Part shown: piece after piece, positions 11,801 to 23,132 of the stretch
Layout of the letters: every line of letters starts with the position of its first letter
Numbering within the stretch: the stretch's first letter is position 1
Assembly (NCBI RefSeq): GCF_008831285.2
Contig: NC_045138.2
Location: forward strand, 13,404,571-13,468,570
Origin: Nymphaea colorata
Taxonomy: Eukaryota > Streptophyta > Magnoliopsida > Nymphaeales > Nymphaeaceae
Direction of reading: 5' to 3'
DNA: 64,000 nt
Made by a program: the position numbers and the translations under genes
Notes under the pieces: generated by a model
Seen by the model: the letters and a program-made list of their open reading frames with translations, nothing else
The model's database searches: none
What the model was told of the DNA's origin: nothing

Positions 11801-13552
11801 CATGTGAGCGAAGTTCCAAGATATGTCGCCCAATGTTTCTAACCACTGAACTCCCAAGACTACATCAACGCTACCTAAAGGAACAACTAACAAATCTACT
11901 TGGAAGGGGGCTCTCTGCAGTAAAAGTTCCACATTCTTACACTTGCGGTTGCAAGATAAACTAGCCCCATTCGCTACTAAAACCTTGAGAGGAGGTTGGA
12001 TCTCCTTCTCACACTCGATTTCCTGTGCCACTTGATCACTCACAAAGTTGTGAGTGGCTCCTGAATCCAATAAAACTAAGACTCTCCTATTCCCTATCCT
12101 ACCTAACACTCTCATCGCATTAGGTTTATCTGGGTCTGCTAGAAGATGACAGACACTATCTAGATTGGTTGTTGCCTCAGTGTCTTCACTTTGTTCCTGT
12201 GGGGATGAATCCTCATGCTCCTCTGGTTCTACCTCTTCCTCATCTGAGCTATCCTCAATGACTTCAAAAAGTTGAAGTTGCTTGCACTTATGTCCTCTCT
12301 CGTACTTTCCCTTGCAGTAAAAGCACAATCTCTTAGCAATCATCTCCTCACGGTCTTTTCTGCTAATGAATGTAGTCGGAAGATGCTCACGGTTGAAGGG
12401 TTTGGTCTCTTCCTTTCTGTAAGGTGGTTGTTGTTGAGGGTTCCTAGGTGGGATTGGACGAGGTCTAGCAGGTTCAGAATATTTGGTGATCCTCCTAAGA
12501 GCTAGTTTCTTCTTCTTCTTCTCTTCGATGGTCCTAGCCCTAGCAAAGCACTCACCTAAGCTAGTGTACCTCTCAGTCCTCATACTGATCTGGATCTCTT
12601 CTTTTAACCCACCTGTGAAGGCTGCGATAAGGGACTTTGGAGTCCAAGACACCATACTAGCTAAGTTCTCAAATTCGCCCTGATAATCTTGAACTGTAGA
12701 AGTTTGCTTCAGATTCTTCAATTCAATGTCATAGTCTATGTACATAGACTCTCCAAACCGGTATTGCAGAACTTCCTTGAAGTGCTCCCACTCGTACACG
12801 GGCTGGTTATGTTTCTGCCATCTCCACCATCTTCGTGCTTCTCCTTCAAAGTGTAGAGATGCCGTCTGGATCCACTCCTGCTCTGGAATTAGTTGACAAG
12901 CGAAGTACTCCTCGACTTGGAAGATCCAATCCTGAGCCTCTTTCCCATTGAATCTCGGAAACTCTATCCTCACTGAAGACACTCTTGGAACCATAGGTTG
13001 TCGATTCCTTCTTTCACGAAATTCTCTGAATTCTTCCCATTCCTCATCCATCATTCTGGTTCGAGGGGCCACTTCTTGAAAGGGTGGTTGACCTCGATAG
13101 AATCCCTGTGGAAATCCCCTTGGAGCGGGTTGATGCTCCCTTTCCTCAGGTTCTACCCTACTCGCTTGAGCCTCGTAGGATCTAGGATCTGTGGATGGAC
13201 GACCCCTAAACGGAAGACATGCGCTAGTTTCAACCATGGGGGTTCCGCCTAGTATACCTTTCCCTTTACTGACTTCTTGAGATGTCACTTGCGATCCGCG
13301 TTGGTTGGATGCAAGATTAAGAGAGATTGACTTAATCATGTTCTTGAGTTCATCGATTTCATCCAACTTGTTCAATTTAGCCTTATATTCTCCCATCTCT
13401 TGGCGCAGTTGATACAACTCGCCTTCGAGTTGAATCATGCGCCCAATAGTGTGGGTCTCCGTTTCTAGAACGGACGTCTCTTCCTGACTCGAGCCGTTTT
13501 CTTCTAGCTCGACCGCTTCTTGGACCACCGGTTGCTTGCCCTTCCTTGTCAT
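8627..13552 (-). pseudogene. gag-pol polyprotein with chromodomain, interrupted by one stop codon
   Basis: One continuous frame of about 1,641 codons from ATG 13552, broken only by TGA at 9481-9479 (codon 1358). Approximate residues: gag with an N-terminal coiled coil (40-80) and the plant-gypsy gag core around [12 protein letters not shown] (200-300); zinc knuckle [14 protein letters not shown] (about 417); aspartic protease [13 protein letters not shown] (about 495); reverse transcriptase with the catalytic FFDDILVYS (about 832); RNase [14 protein letters not shown] (about 980); integrase HHCC finger (about 1165-1205) and the D-D-E triad ([21 protein letters not shown] at about 1233, 1295 and 1332). 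After the stop the same frame resumes with MTPYEALYGCPPPG, the integrase C-terminus and a chromodomain (VLVEWEGNDSGTSWETY). The last 60 or so codons lie inside the LTR. There is no gag-pol frameshift. Context suggests TGA replaced a tryptophan codon. Confidence 0.93.
8811..8825 (-). other. polypurine tract of the retrotransposon
   Basis: On the element strand AAGGAGGGTGGACT lies immediately upstream of the 3' LTR start. This is the expected place for the plus-strand DNA primer. It is also inside the polyprotein reading frame. Confidence 0.75.
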
Positions 13553-13946
13553 TGGGACGTAGGTTGTAGTCCCAAACTTACTCGACTCAAGAGAATCAAG
13601 GCGAAATCACCTAGTTGAACTAGTCACTAATGAATGCTTCAATAAGCAAAGTTGTGCCCACTCGACTAAACCAATCAATCATTCAACAAGAAATCCTAAT
13701 TATGCTAGGTTCTGGAAAATTGCAGAAATGTAAAGCAAGCTTAAAATCTAATTCTAGATACTTCAAACTCTAAGGAAAACAGAAATTTAACTCATGCAAA
13801 TTCTAACTCCAACAAGCGACTACTCTAGCTACCCGATTCTCCCGAAAACTGAAAATTTCAGAGATATAACAACTTAGACCCTATGATATGTTTTCAAACG
13901 ACGAAAGCAAGCATAGGAGACCTCCACGTTGGCTCTGATACCAAAT
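13553..13946 (-). other. untranslated leader of the retrotransposon, including the primer-binding site
   Basis: About 390 bp between the 5' LTR and the gag ATG. It holds the primer-binding site at 13931-13943, which on the element strand reads TGGTATCAGAGCC. This is the usual plant sequence complementary to the 3' end of initiator tRNA-Met. A 3-nt gap (ATT) separates it from the LTR. The rest would carry packaging signals, which I cannot identify. Confidence 0.9.
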
Positions 13947-16703
13947 TGGTAGGACCTAGCTCCCGTATAGGCAACAGCCCAGTCCTAGCGTCGATCCTAC
14001 TTCCCCAAGATCCTCGTAGAGGGTCCTTACGTCTCTAGGGAGAGTTAAATGGCACTAAGCAAGATGATTATAATAGTAATGATGGAAATCAAACTAATCT
14101 CAGTCACAAAGACGACCTGACCTCGATCTGCCGCTGAATCTGGGAGTCACTTGAGTAATGGCTGAAAGAATGACACACCAAAATGAAGAGGACGCGAAGG
14201 AATGAGGGGACGCCGGTAAAACGCTGCTCAATCTTCCTCTGCAATCTGATTGAAGTTGAAACACCAGTTGATACAGTAGATGGGGTGCTGCGACTCAACA
14301 GGGAAGATCTCCTAGCTCAGCCCGCCTGGCTGAGTGCAGTGGTAGCGCACGGATGAGGCCGAAGTGGGTCGGCCTAAGTCACTTGGGCGATGAGAGTTCA
14401 ACCCAAGGATGCACGCCTCTTGAACTTTGTAATGCTGGTTTTGACTTGGGCAGCTCGGTCTAGAGCTGAGGAGTACTCTAGCTACGGTCAAGTGATGGAA
14501 GCTCGGTCATTAGAGCCTTGGTATATCCTTATGTGAGGCTGGCTTGGGGACAGCTTGGGAAAGAAGGGCTTGGACCGCTTCCTCTACGGTGTGAAGGAGG
14601 GATCTAAGGGTGTGAGGTTTAGGAGCTTGAGATTATGTAGTGAAGTCAAGGATGAGGGCAGTGGGTAAGACAAGGCTTACGGGCTTATGATTGACTAAAA
14701 AAAAGTTACTAAAAATGGCCACATGGGAAAGGGGCCAAATGAGGGCCCTCCTCTCACGGATGGAGATGGATTCCTAAAAAAAATGGATTCTAACTCAAAT
14801 GTAGGGATTGGGACGTGAGGTGGCAAAGGTCTAGGTGATGACGGTTAATTGGGACTCCTAAAACTTTGGATGAGATTCCACCAAATGTGGACTCTTTTGG
14901 TAGCAGATTTCTCCAAGATAATCAAATGTGGCAACGTGGCATCTCTAGAATCATTTGACCCCATTGTAAGAACTCCTCATTGATTCTTAGCCCAATCCTA
15001 GCTAAAAAGGTGGAGCTTCCCAAAGATCGACTCCAACCTCTCTTCACTTTATGCGATACTCAATTTTTGATCAATGGTGGACGTTTTTACCCCTTCAAAT
15101 GACTAACTCCTTTCGTGGCAATGAGGGGTAAATAAGACCTTGGGCGTGGTTGCCCAGAAGGTGCAGATGGTAGCCGGAAAAATGGCAGAGGTGGCCGGAA
15201 AACCAGAATTTTTCGGTGATTTGTATTTTGCAAACGCCTTGGCCGTTCTACGCGAAACCACCAGCGTTCTTCTTCTCTTCTCGCGCTGATTTTTCTCCTA
15301 TGCTTCTTTGTTGGCTTTGATGGTATTTCACCGTAGAACGTGTTGATGGAATACTGATTTTCTGGTGAAAACTCCAGCAAGTTCTGTGTTTCTCTTTGAA
15401 GAAGCTCGGCCCTTACTAGATCAAATTTGAACTTTCTTTCAACGTTGGCAAGCGCGTCTCCTTTGGAATCCTTCTAAGACTTGTAAAACCTAGTTTAGAA
15501 GTGACTTCCGCGCAAAGAAGATGATGGAATCTTGGCTGTGACTCAAGAGTTCCAACCCCTCCCTCGAGAGATCCAAAACTAAACTAAGCCAACACGTTAC
15601 TTAGACAATTCCAAAATGGGAACGAACTAACCTTTCTTTCTTGATTCACGTTGGTTTGCTGCGCTACTAGGGATGAAACCGCAGCCTCCTTTGTGCGTCT
15701 AGAGCCTCTGACTCCTCTGATATGGCAGAGGAATTGCACCCCAGGCTTGCAGATCCGAGGTGAAGTCGAAGTGTTGAAAATCCCCCTAGGGCCGTGGCTC
15801 GCCTAGAGGAATCACCGCTCCTTCTTCTTCAACGTTGGAGATAAATAGACTAGGAGGGGATGACAAGAGAGATGATGGAAGAAGAAGAGAGGAGAGGGAG
15901 ACAAGAGGGGGAAGAGAGGCCAGCACGCTGGTCTTAGGAGAGTTGAGGAGAGAAGAGAGACAAGGGAGAGAGGGATTGACGTGAAGAGAGGAGGAACGTG
16001 AGGAGAGAGAGAGGCAAAAATCAAATGATCTAAAATTCTCAAAATTGCATATCCAGTCCCTTGATCCAATTCAATTTATACAAGTGTATTCAAATCTGGA
16101 TTCCAAACATGAATCCAGCCCCAAAACTCAAAATGAAATGCATAGACATAATAAAAGCGATATCATCCCAAGTCACAACCCGACTTGGTAAGTAATGAAT
16201 GGAATTATGCGAATGAATGAATATGTAACCAAATCGAATAGAGAAAACCAAACACTAAGTGTAACTCATGAATAAAAACTCCTCTTGAGCCATGTGAGCT
16301 CAAGATGGAAACCACTTGCTTAGCACACCCATCTAGCCTCCTCGAGCTGGGCTCAACTCGACTAGATGACCTCCCTAGACTCGCGCAAACCCGACTCTAA
16401 GGACTTGGGTTTTGGACTCGACTCAAGAACTAAACTTAGGCCTATACTGGACTAAATCCTAGGAATTTGGTTTCCTAGCCCCTGGTTTCTCCATGTACCG
16501 GCCTTCCTTGCTCGAAAACCTATCCTAGAGCCGTTGCTATTCCACCCTCACCTCCCACTGCTAACGCTCTAGGTTCTGAATTTCCTATGTTCTCAATTGT
16601 TGGGACGTTGGACCCAAGAATTTCTAAGGGTTCCGTCCTAACCTCACTAGTCTCGCTTAACCCCTGCTTAGTCCTAGTGTGGGTCCTAAGTGGGCTCGTA
16701 TCA
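13947..16703 (-). repeat. 5' LTR (right copy), 2,757 bp
   Basis: Same length as the left LTR and identical wherever compared. In this orientation it should hold the element promoter. It carries the same terminal coding stretch as the left copy (stop at about 16520), here detached from the rest of the polyprotein. A gypsy LTR of nearly 2.8 kb is long. Confidence 0.95.
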
Positions 16704-16708
16704 ATACA
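16704..16708. repeat. right target-site duplication (ATACA)
   Basis: Exact copy of the 5 bp at 6049-6053, immediately after the terminal CA of the right LTR. Confidence 0.93.
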
Positions 16709-19700
16709 CGTAGAAGAAGGACATTCAGTAAAAAAACGGGTGGTCTGCTGAAAATAGGAAATAGCCGAGAGGCACAATTGTCTCACTGGTAGTAAATACC
16801 ACTTTTACTTTTCGGGGTGTGGGAAAGGACCGCCCTTTTTGGCTTCAGTTCAGTTCAGCTGAGCTGATGATGGGTGGAGAAGAGAAAAGGAGGAGAGCCC
16901 CCTCTCTCTTTCTCCCTCGCCTAGCTTTTTCAAATTCTCAACCGCAGAATCGAAACATGTACCGAATGCTGAGCCCCTTTTGACCTTCGTGAAAGTAAAA
17001 AGGCGCTGCGTTGATATCTGGTAATACCAGATCAGATCAGATCAATACTATGGAATGGAAGATGAAAGAATAGAAGACGCTGCTGATACGTATACAGCCA
17101 AGAAGGGGTCTGCGATGAAGATATGTAAACGTACCATGAGCATACTTCACTCTAGCGTTTGGAGTTCAAGACGAGCCGCCTTCATTCTTGTTAATTCATT
17201 TTTGTTCTTTCTTACACTTGGAGACTGAGTAATTTATGCTTTTTTTTCATTTAAATCAATGTGCTGAACCAGGAAGACCTTCTACCGCTAGCGAAAGGAT
17301 TAGTGAAGAAGAGGCAAATTAAGTAGGTGTATCATAGTTTTCAGAAAAACGAGGGGGCGCATATCGAGAAAGCCTTTTCTTTTTTGTTTTGTTTCGAGAT
17401 GACGGCCGACTGTTTGGCCGGCAACCGAAGGCAGCAGGGGCCTTCTGATAAGGTTTCAATTTCATGCGTAAAAAATTGCGGTGATATTAATGCAGCGGGA
17501 CGTCTGATACATGCGGCAGCCTTAGAGACCTATGACAGCAACTGTCACCATTAGTCAGAAAATGAGTTGAGAGGGAAGGGGAAGGAAGGGACCCCTTCTC
17601 CACCAGCCATCCGCATCTCCTTGTGTTCACTCTTCCCCATTTAGACACAGTCACAATCAATTCCTAAATTTAGAAGCAGTATCGAAGTTGCTTAGTTTGT
17701 TGTTTTTCTGCTATAATAATATTAACATGCAAGTATGGCGAAGTAGTTGTCCTCTGAAGCTGAGTGCTCGATCGGGATTCATCCCTGTTATGAAATGAAC
17801 GTGTATCATGTATGTTCAATCCCATGACATCTGCCTCCATCTTCTTTCTTTCTTTCCCATATATATATATATATATATATATTAAAAAGAAAAAAGAAAG
17901 AAAAAGGAGAGTTGAAAAAAAAAGGAAATTAGTATATCTGCGAGGAAATTGATTTCGTCAATCAGTGTGAGGTTGAAAATATGTTTCTGACCCCGTGCAT
18001 TTATGAAAGTTGTACACCGTGTGGAAGGATGATAGTGACGAATATCAGCCGTACTCAGAACGTCACATCAAGGAGGAGAAATTTAAAAAGAAAACAACAA
18101 TTATGCAGCTTTGATCCAAAAAATTGGCAGCCGAGACAATTATGTCATGTTTTTTTTTTTTGGCTGTTTTTCTCCGCCAAATTGCGTCCCCTGTATATGC
18201 TAGCTAGGCCAAAAGAGGCGGATATGTCGATTTCTGAAATGTTCTTTCTCATTGCAAGGTCAAAAATCACTGGAACCTATTTTTCTTCCTAAAATTGTCC
18301 TTCATCTCTGCGTATTAGATCGTACGTAATGAATAAAGTGCGATGCCAAATTGCAATCGAAAACATATGCAGTCCCAAGCTGATCATTTGCTTCGAACAA
18401 TGAAAAGTGAAAAGGTAAGCAGCCAGACAAGTTTCCGACTGCATGAATGAGTAAAACAACAAAAAAGAAGAAAAAGACGCGCTAATGCGATGCCAAAATT
18501 AATTAATCGGTGCCGGTGGTGCTTCGTCTCTCTTTGGAGTAAATGTGGGGAGGAAGGAAGAACCGATGGATTTGGTGCATGTGAGTGGAGTGTACTGCAA
18601 CAACAGTACTGCTACTCAATGAGTCGAGAGAGAGAGCAGAGGTGCATGAAAGGGAGGGAGGGAGGGAGAGGAGAGAGCCAGAGAGGAGAGACAAGGGCAC
18701 ATGTGCGCAACGCCTGTCACGGCCGCTGCCTCTGCACTTGCTTCATATGCTTCCCCACAAAGGACGCATAAGATTTTCAACTGCTTTTAATGAGCAGTCA
18801 GTGCCATAAAGCGATGGGAGTAACACGCGGCTATATTCTCACCTAGCTCCATTTACTTACTTACCCCGTTGTGCATGCATGGATGACATTGCTACATCAT
18901 GTTCCAACAACGAAACTAGTTAGCTATGTCAATACATTCTTTAATGAGAAAGAAACAACTCTAAATTGAATTTCAGAAGACCTAAACCTCCATATGATTA
19001 TGATCTTCTACTTCTGTCTCCAAATTAAATGTTCCTCTTCTATCTTCAAGCAATGTAAGATTATTGTTTCCTTTCTTGACGGGCAGTACTGCAAGCTCCT
19101 TTCTAGTGAAAATTCAGGACAGGAATGCCTATGATGGGACATTTAGCTTGAAAGCCGCTGGAGTTATTACTGGAGATGGATAATATCTAAGGAACCTTAA
19201 TTTCTACTGATAAGTTAACAAACAAATTCGCCTTTCCCTTCACTGATCAACTTGATTAACTAATTTCCCGAGAACCATTGCGCTAGTACTTCAGATGCTT
19301 TCTGCTACGCACATAATGATATATATATATATATATATGTGTGTGTGTTTGAGAGGAGTACGCTCTCTTTCATTCTCCAGGATGGTCATCATCACCCTAA
19401 TAACTAGGAATGTGTCTTAGCCTCAGGCCCACCTGCACTAAATAAGAAGATAATGTTGCGGATGAAAGCCCGACGAGCGCTCTGCACCACTACACCCTGA
19501 AACTATAACCTACGTTAGCTTCCGCAGGCCGTCCTTCCTCTCAGAGGTCTTCATTAAATGAGCTACTTATTAGAAGCCCTTTATATATAATATACATTTG
19601 TAAGCAACGAAAGACGACCATACAGTGTCAGCTGGGGTTGGGTCTAAGAATGAGCAGCTCTGATCTGACTCCACCAGACTCAGAGTCAGATAAGGTGGAT

Positions 19701-21276
19701 ATAAAATCGAATCTCTGTCTGATTTGTATAAAACTTTTCACTCACATATGGATCCGACTTCAATTAGAATCTGTAGAGTTCAAGCCCAAAACTGTAGAGT
19801 CAGCACGCACGTCGGGCATTGGTTGCACAAGGAGAGTAAAAGTGGTTGGCTTCAGCCGATCAATTTGAATCTGAAGCCCTACAACGGCATTAAAGATTAA
19901 ACGAAAGAAATGCCATACAGTTTTCGACGACCATTAAAGAGAGAGAAGAAGAAAAAGAACTATTCACCGCAGGTAACAGAAGTCACTGTACATGTGGGAG
20001 CCAAGCCAACCAAAGAGAGCTTAAATCCAAAGCCATGCCGTGTTAATGAGGTTTGCAGATCATGCGTGCATGTATAGGATATGTGTCTGCTTGGAGATGA
20101 AACTGATGATTCCCCCTTGAGAGTTAGAGAAAAAGGGAAAAGACATTTCACGAGAAGACTTCGTTGCAAGTCGTCGTTTTTATAAACGTCAAAAACCTGA
20201 TAATGGCAGTGGGGTTGCTTACCTTTAGCTCATTGAACCCCTTCTGATATGAACCAGAGAGGCATGAACAGCAGGCCATCAATGTGAATGATAGAATGAC
20301 CCAAAAGTTGAAATTGTGGATTGAAAATGAGAGGGCCAGAAGAGGACATGATAGACCTGTACCTCCGTACAACCAAAGCTTGGAACTTTACCTCCAACTA
20401 GTGGAGAAGGAAGAGTTCAGTCTTTTTGGCTAACCAAAAAGCCATTCCATAGTGAATATGGTACTCTCTCTCTCTCTCTCTCATATTATATATATATATA
20501 TATTAGCTATAGGTTGCTTGATGATGTGCTTAACAGAACGATTTAGTACCATAAATTCAATTCAATTTAGCGGGCGACATTGTGTCGAGATGTTTTCTCG
20601 TTATCTTCGTGGCCTAGGCTTTACGGCGAACCAGTAACGACAAACGCATTATCAGCAAAAATCCACCTGCAATTATGTGTGCCCGCAACATTGTAAGGAA
20701 ACATGTCCTCTTCTCACTAAGAGTTTCTCCGGCAGAAGGGGAGAGAGAGAGTTTTTGAGGCCCTCATGGTTCGTATTATTATTACAAGATCAGCCTAACT
20801 GCACCAAGACGAAGGAAGGGACTCGTGGAAAAGAATACAAAAGAAACCAGAGGAGACATTCTACCTGACCCCCCTCGACGTATGTCAAGACCCACCAGTC
20901 GCATACAGAGAGAGTAAGGAAGCACAACAAGGTAAGCAGACGACCCACTATGCGTCCCTCCTCTGTGTATAACTCACTCAAAGTGCTTCCAACAGTTGGC
21001 TTCCATTATTACTCTCCTCCGTTACACCCATCTCCTCTGCCCAATACAAGGTTTTGCGTTCGCTTCCAAATCTCTCATGGCTGCTCTTCATTTTCCCATC
21101 TAGCTAGCAAGGCACAGCAGATGCGGCCATGTCCTCCCCCCAACTCCCTCTTAATTCCCATGGTGTTGCACTCCTCACTAAAGTGCTCGCTAGCTAGTAC
21201 GCACCGATAAATTCTTCTTGCACCTCATCTCCCCACTTCAACCAGTTCAGCGTCCCAACTGGCCCATCCTTCCTCC
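16709..21276. other. spacer with microsatellites; no gene recognised
   Basis: Between the retrotransposon and the 3' end of the trihelix gene. It holds (AT)12 at about 17859-17882, a TA/TG run at 19319-19348, CT then TA runs at 20464-20503, and a purine-rich stretch at about 18616-18700 with four GGG runs. Open frames here are short and match no family I know. The right end must contain the 3' UTR of the minus-strand trihelix gene. Confidence 0.6.
18652..18666 (+). other. G-quadruplex-type motif, four GGG runs with single-A loops
   Basis: GGGAGGGAGGGAGGG matches the classic intramolecular G-quadruplex pattern with the shortest possible loops. It sits in a longer purine-only tract in non-coding DNA. 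Confidence 0.7.
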
Positions 21277-23132
21277 TCAACCAAGGCGAGCTACTGTGCT
21301 TTGGTTCCCCCCCTCCTGCAATCTACCCTCCATAGCTGCCCTCAGCCTTACCAGGTTCAACATGTCACATTTGGGTCTGCTACTGCCCTCGCTCATGTTG
21401 TTGTTGCAGCATGTTTCTTCCTGCAAGTCTTGCACATCAAAGCTAGCGGAAGGAGAGAGTGGAGCCCTCGTACTGCAGTCTTGAACTCCCACCACCTTCC
21501 TCAGCGCCTCCATGAACGTCGCATCTCGAGCTTCTATCCAGGCCCTCTCTTTGGCCCAGAATTCGTGCTCCCTGTGCAACCGCTCTCCTTCTTCCCTCCT
21601 CCAGGCCTCCTCCCTTGCCAGCCTCTCTTCTTCTTTCCGCTCTATGGTCTTCAGCACCTTGTCGAACCACTCCTCTTGTCTGTCCATCAACCTCTTCATC
21701 TGCTTCTCCATGTAGGCTTTCATCTTCCACTTCCAGCTCTCCTTCTTTTTCTTCTTCTGCTTCTTTCCCTTCTCGTCTTCCGTCCCCAACTCCTCCTCTT
21801 CAGACCAGCCGGAACTCGTCGCGATGTCGAAGCCGGGAATCGCCATGCCCGCGTTCTTTTCTTCGGCAACCAGTTTCTTACCCGTTGACATGGTTTCCAG
21901 GCCGCCATTGTGCTCCTCAAGATCGAAGTCACTGTTGGCGCTCGAATTCATGTTGGAAGTGTTAGTGTTGTTGCTGGTCTTCCCGTCGCCTCCACCGCAT
22001 AGAGCCTCAAGTTGAGCATAGAACCTATAGTGCTTGCCGTCTTGCCTCCCCGTTCTCCCTTCCTTGGTCTTCTTGTAGTACTTGTACAGATTCTCAAATT
22101 TCTCCCTGCATTTCTTCCCACTTCTATGATAGCCATACCCTTCTGCCATTTCTCTGCAAACAAATAACATCATCATCATTCTGTATGAGCGCGTGCGTGA
22201 TGTGAAGGAAGGAAAAGGGAAATCAAGATGCCAATACAGGCCATTGCGTCCTGCTCGACAAAATCTTCCCTCTTGTCCAAGAGAAATACACTTAGGTTTT
22301 GGTATGTATATGGGAGCCAGAAACAGAAGAGTAAAACTTATGTGCACCGTGCATCTTTTTCTTATGTGGGCAATCTTTCATGCCACCGAGCACTCCGTTT
22401 GTTTTTTGTTGTTTCGGAAGGAAAAGAACCCTAGTCATGGTGAAACTGAGAGCAAGACGAAGGGTACAAAGAAAGGGAGATCTGGTTTTACCTGGATAGT
22501 TCCTCCCACAGCGGGCCCTTTTGAGTGGCTTCGCGGAATTTGGAGTCCAATTGCGCCCTTAGCTCGAGAAGCGTGAGGGTCTCATGCCTCGGCCACCTGC
22601 TGTTCCCCCCATCTCCTCCTCCTTTTCCTCCTTCCCCTTCCTCCAGCTTGCCGCTCGGCGAGGAACTCATGCATCTCCTGACATTATCACCGCCACCACG
22701 TCCATCACCGCCACAATTGTGGTTCCCACTGCCATGACCGCCGAGAAGCAGATTGGCACTGAGAGCAGCAGCATTGCTAGGGCCATCAGTAGAGGTGGTC
22801 GGAAGAGAGTCGCCGGAAAAGAAGTCCAACCTCTGCGGGTACACCAGCCCTTGAAGCTGGTGACCCACCTCCTGCTGCTCCTCCTCCCCTACCACCATCA
22901 TTCCTGGGTGCTGCTGCCTCCCGAACACCCCAGCATGGAAGAATCCGGCCAACCTGAACGGGTTGTGCACCACCATCTCCGGCAGTGATAGGCCGTGCAT
23001 CTCCGGAGGAGGAGGAGGAGGAGGAGGAAAAGGAGGCGGAGGTTGGGGGAGGGGAGAGAGAAATTGGTGGTGGCCAGTACTCTTCACAATGGCCTCCAAC
23101 TCGGTCCGGCCATACTGCTCGCCCATCTCCAT
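21277..23132 (-). CDS. PTL: PETAL LOSS-like trihelix (GT-2 type) transcription factor, truncated second domain
   Basis: Nuclear DNA-binding factor; Arabidopsis PTL restrains growth between sepals and is needed for petal initiation. Two exons: 23132-22492 and 22153-21277, joined AG|GT...CAG|A in phase 2, giving 505 residues. The start is ATG 23132 (MEMGEQYGRTELEAI), matching the QYG..EL start of PTL; the frame upstream begins only at TTG. Residues 31-43 are proline-rich and about 137-177 glycine-rich. The N-terminal trihelix spans 179-265 (RWPRHETLTLLELR, FENLYKYYKKTKEGRTGRQD). A lysine-rich stretch at 343-357 looks like a nuclear signal. A long charged helix runs 355-435 (HREHEFWAKERAWIEARDA). 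A second trihelix begins at about 471 (RPKCDMLNLVRLRAAMEGR) but stops after one helix; PTL is longer (about 590 residues) and has the whole domain. Either natural truncation or a frame error. Confidence 0.88.

Larger units (their letters stand above)
6054..16703 (-). mobile_element. complete Ty3/gypsy LTR retrotransposon with chromodomain (10,650 bp)
   Basis: A copy-and-paste retroelement transcribed on the minus strand, so its 5' LTR is the right copy. It has two 2,757-bp LTRs at a constant 7,893-bp offset, TG...CA ends on the element strand, ATACA target duplications, a primer-binding site complementary to initiator tRNA-Met, a purine-rich tract next to the left LTR, and one gag-pol frame in the order gag, protease, reverse transcriptase, RNase H, integrase, chromodomain. 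This order is that of Ty3/gypsy chromoviruses. The clade is not certain: the RT reading NVRPYRY and the chromodomain form suggest a Reina- or Galadriel-like element, but LTRs this long are unusual for those groups. Apparent LTR identity indicates a very recent insertion. One in-frame stop disables the encoded polyprotein. Confidence 0.96.

Noticed and set aside
16709-17600. possible organelle-derived (NUMT-like) DNA next to the retrotransposon
   Set aside because: The composition looked organelle-like at first sight, but I could not identify any mitochondrial or plastid gene fragment in it.
21301-21965. long plus-strand frames opposite the trihelix gene
   Set aside because: Antisense to a GC-rich coding exon; the serine- and leucine-rich translations are complements of Lys/Glu-rich coding sequence.
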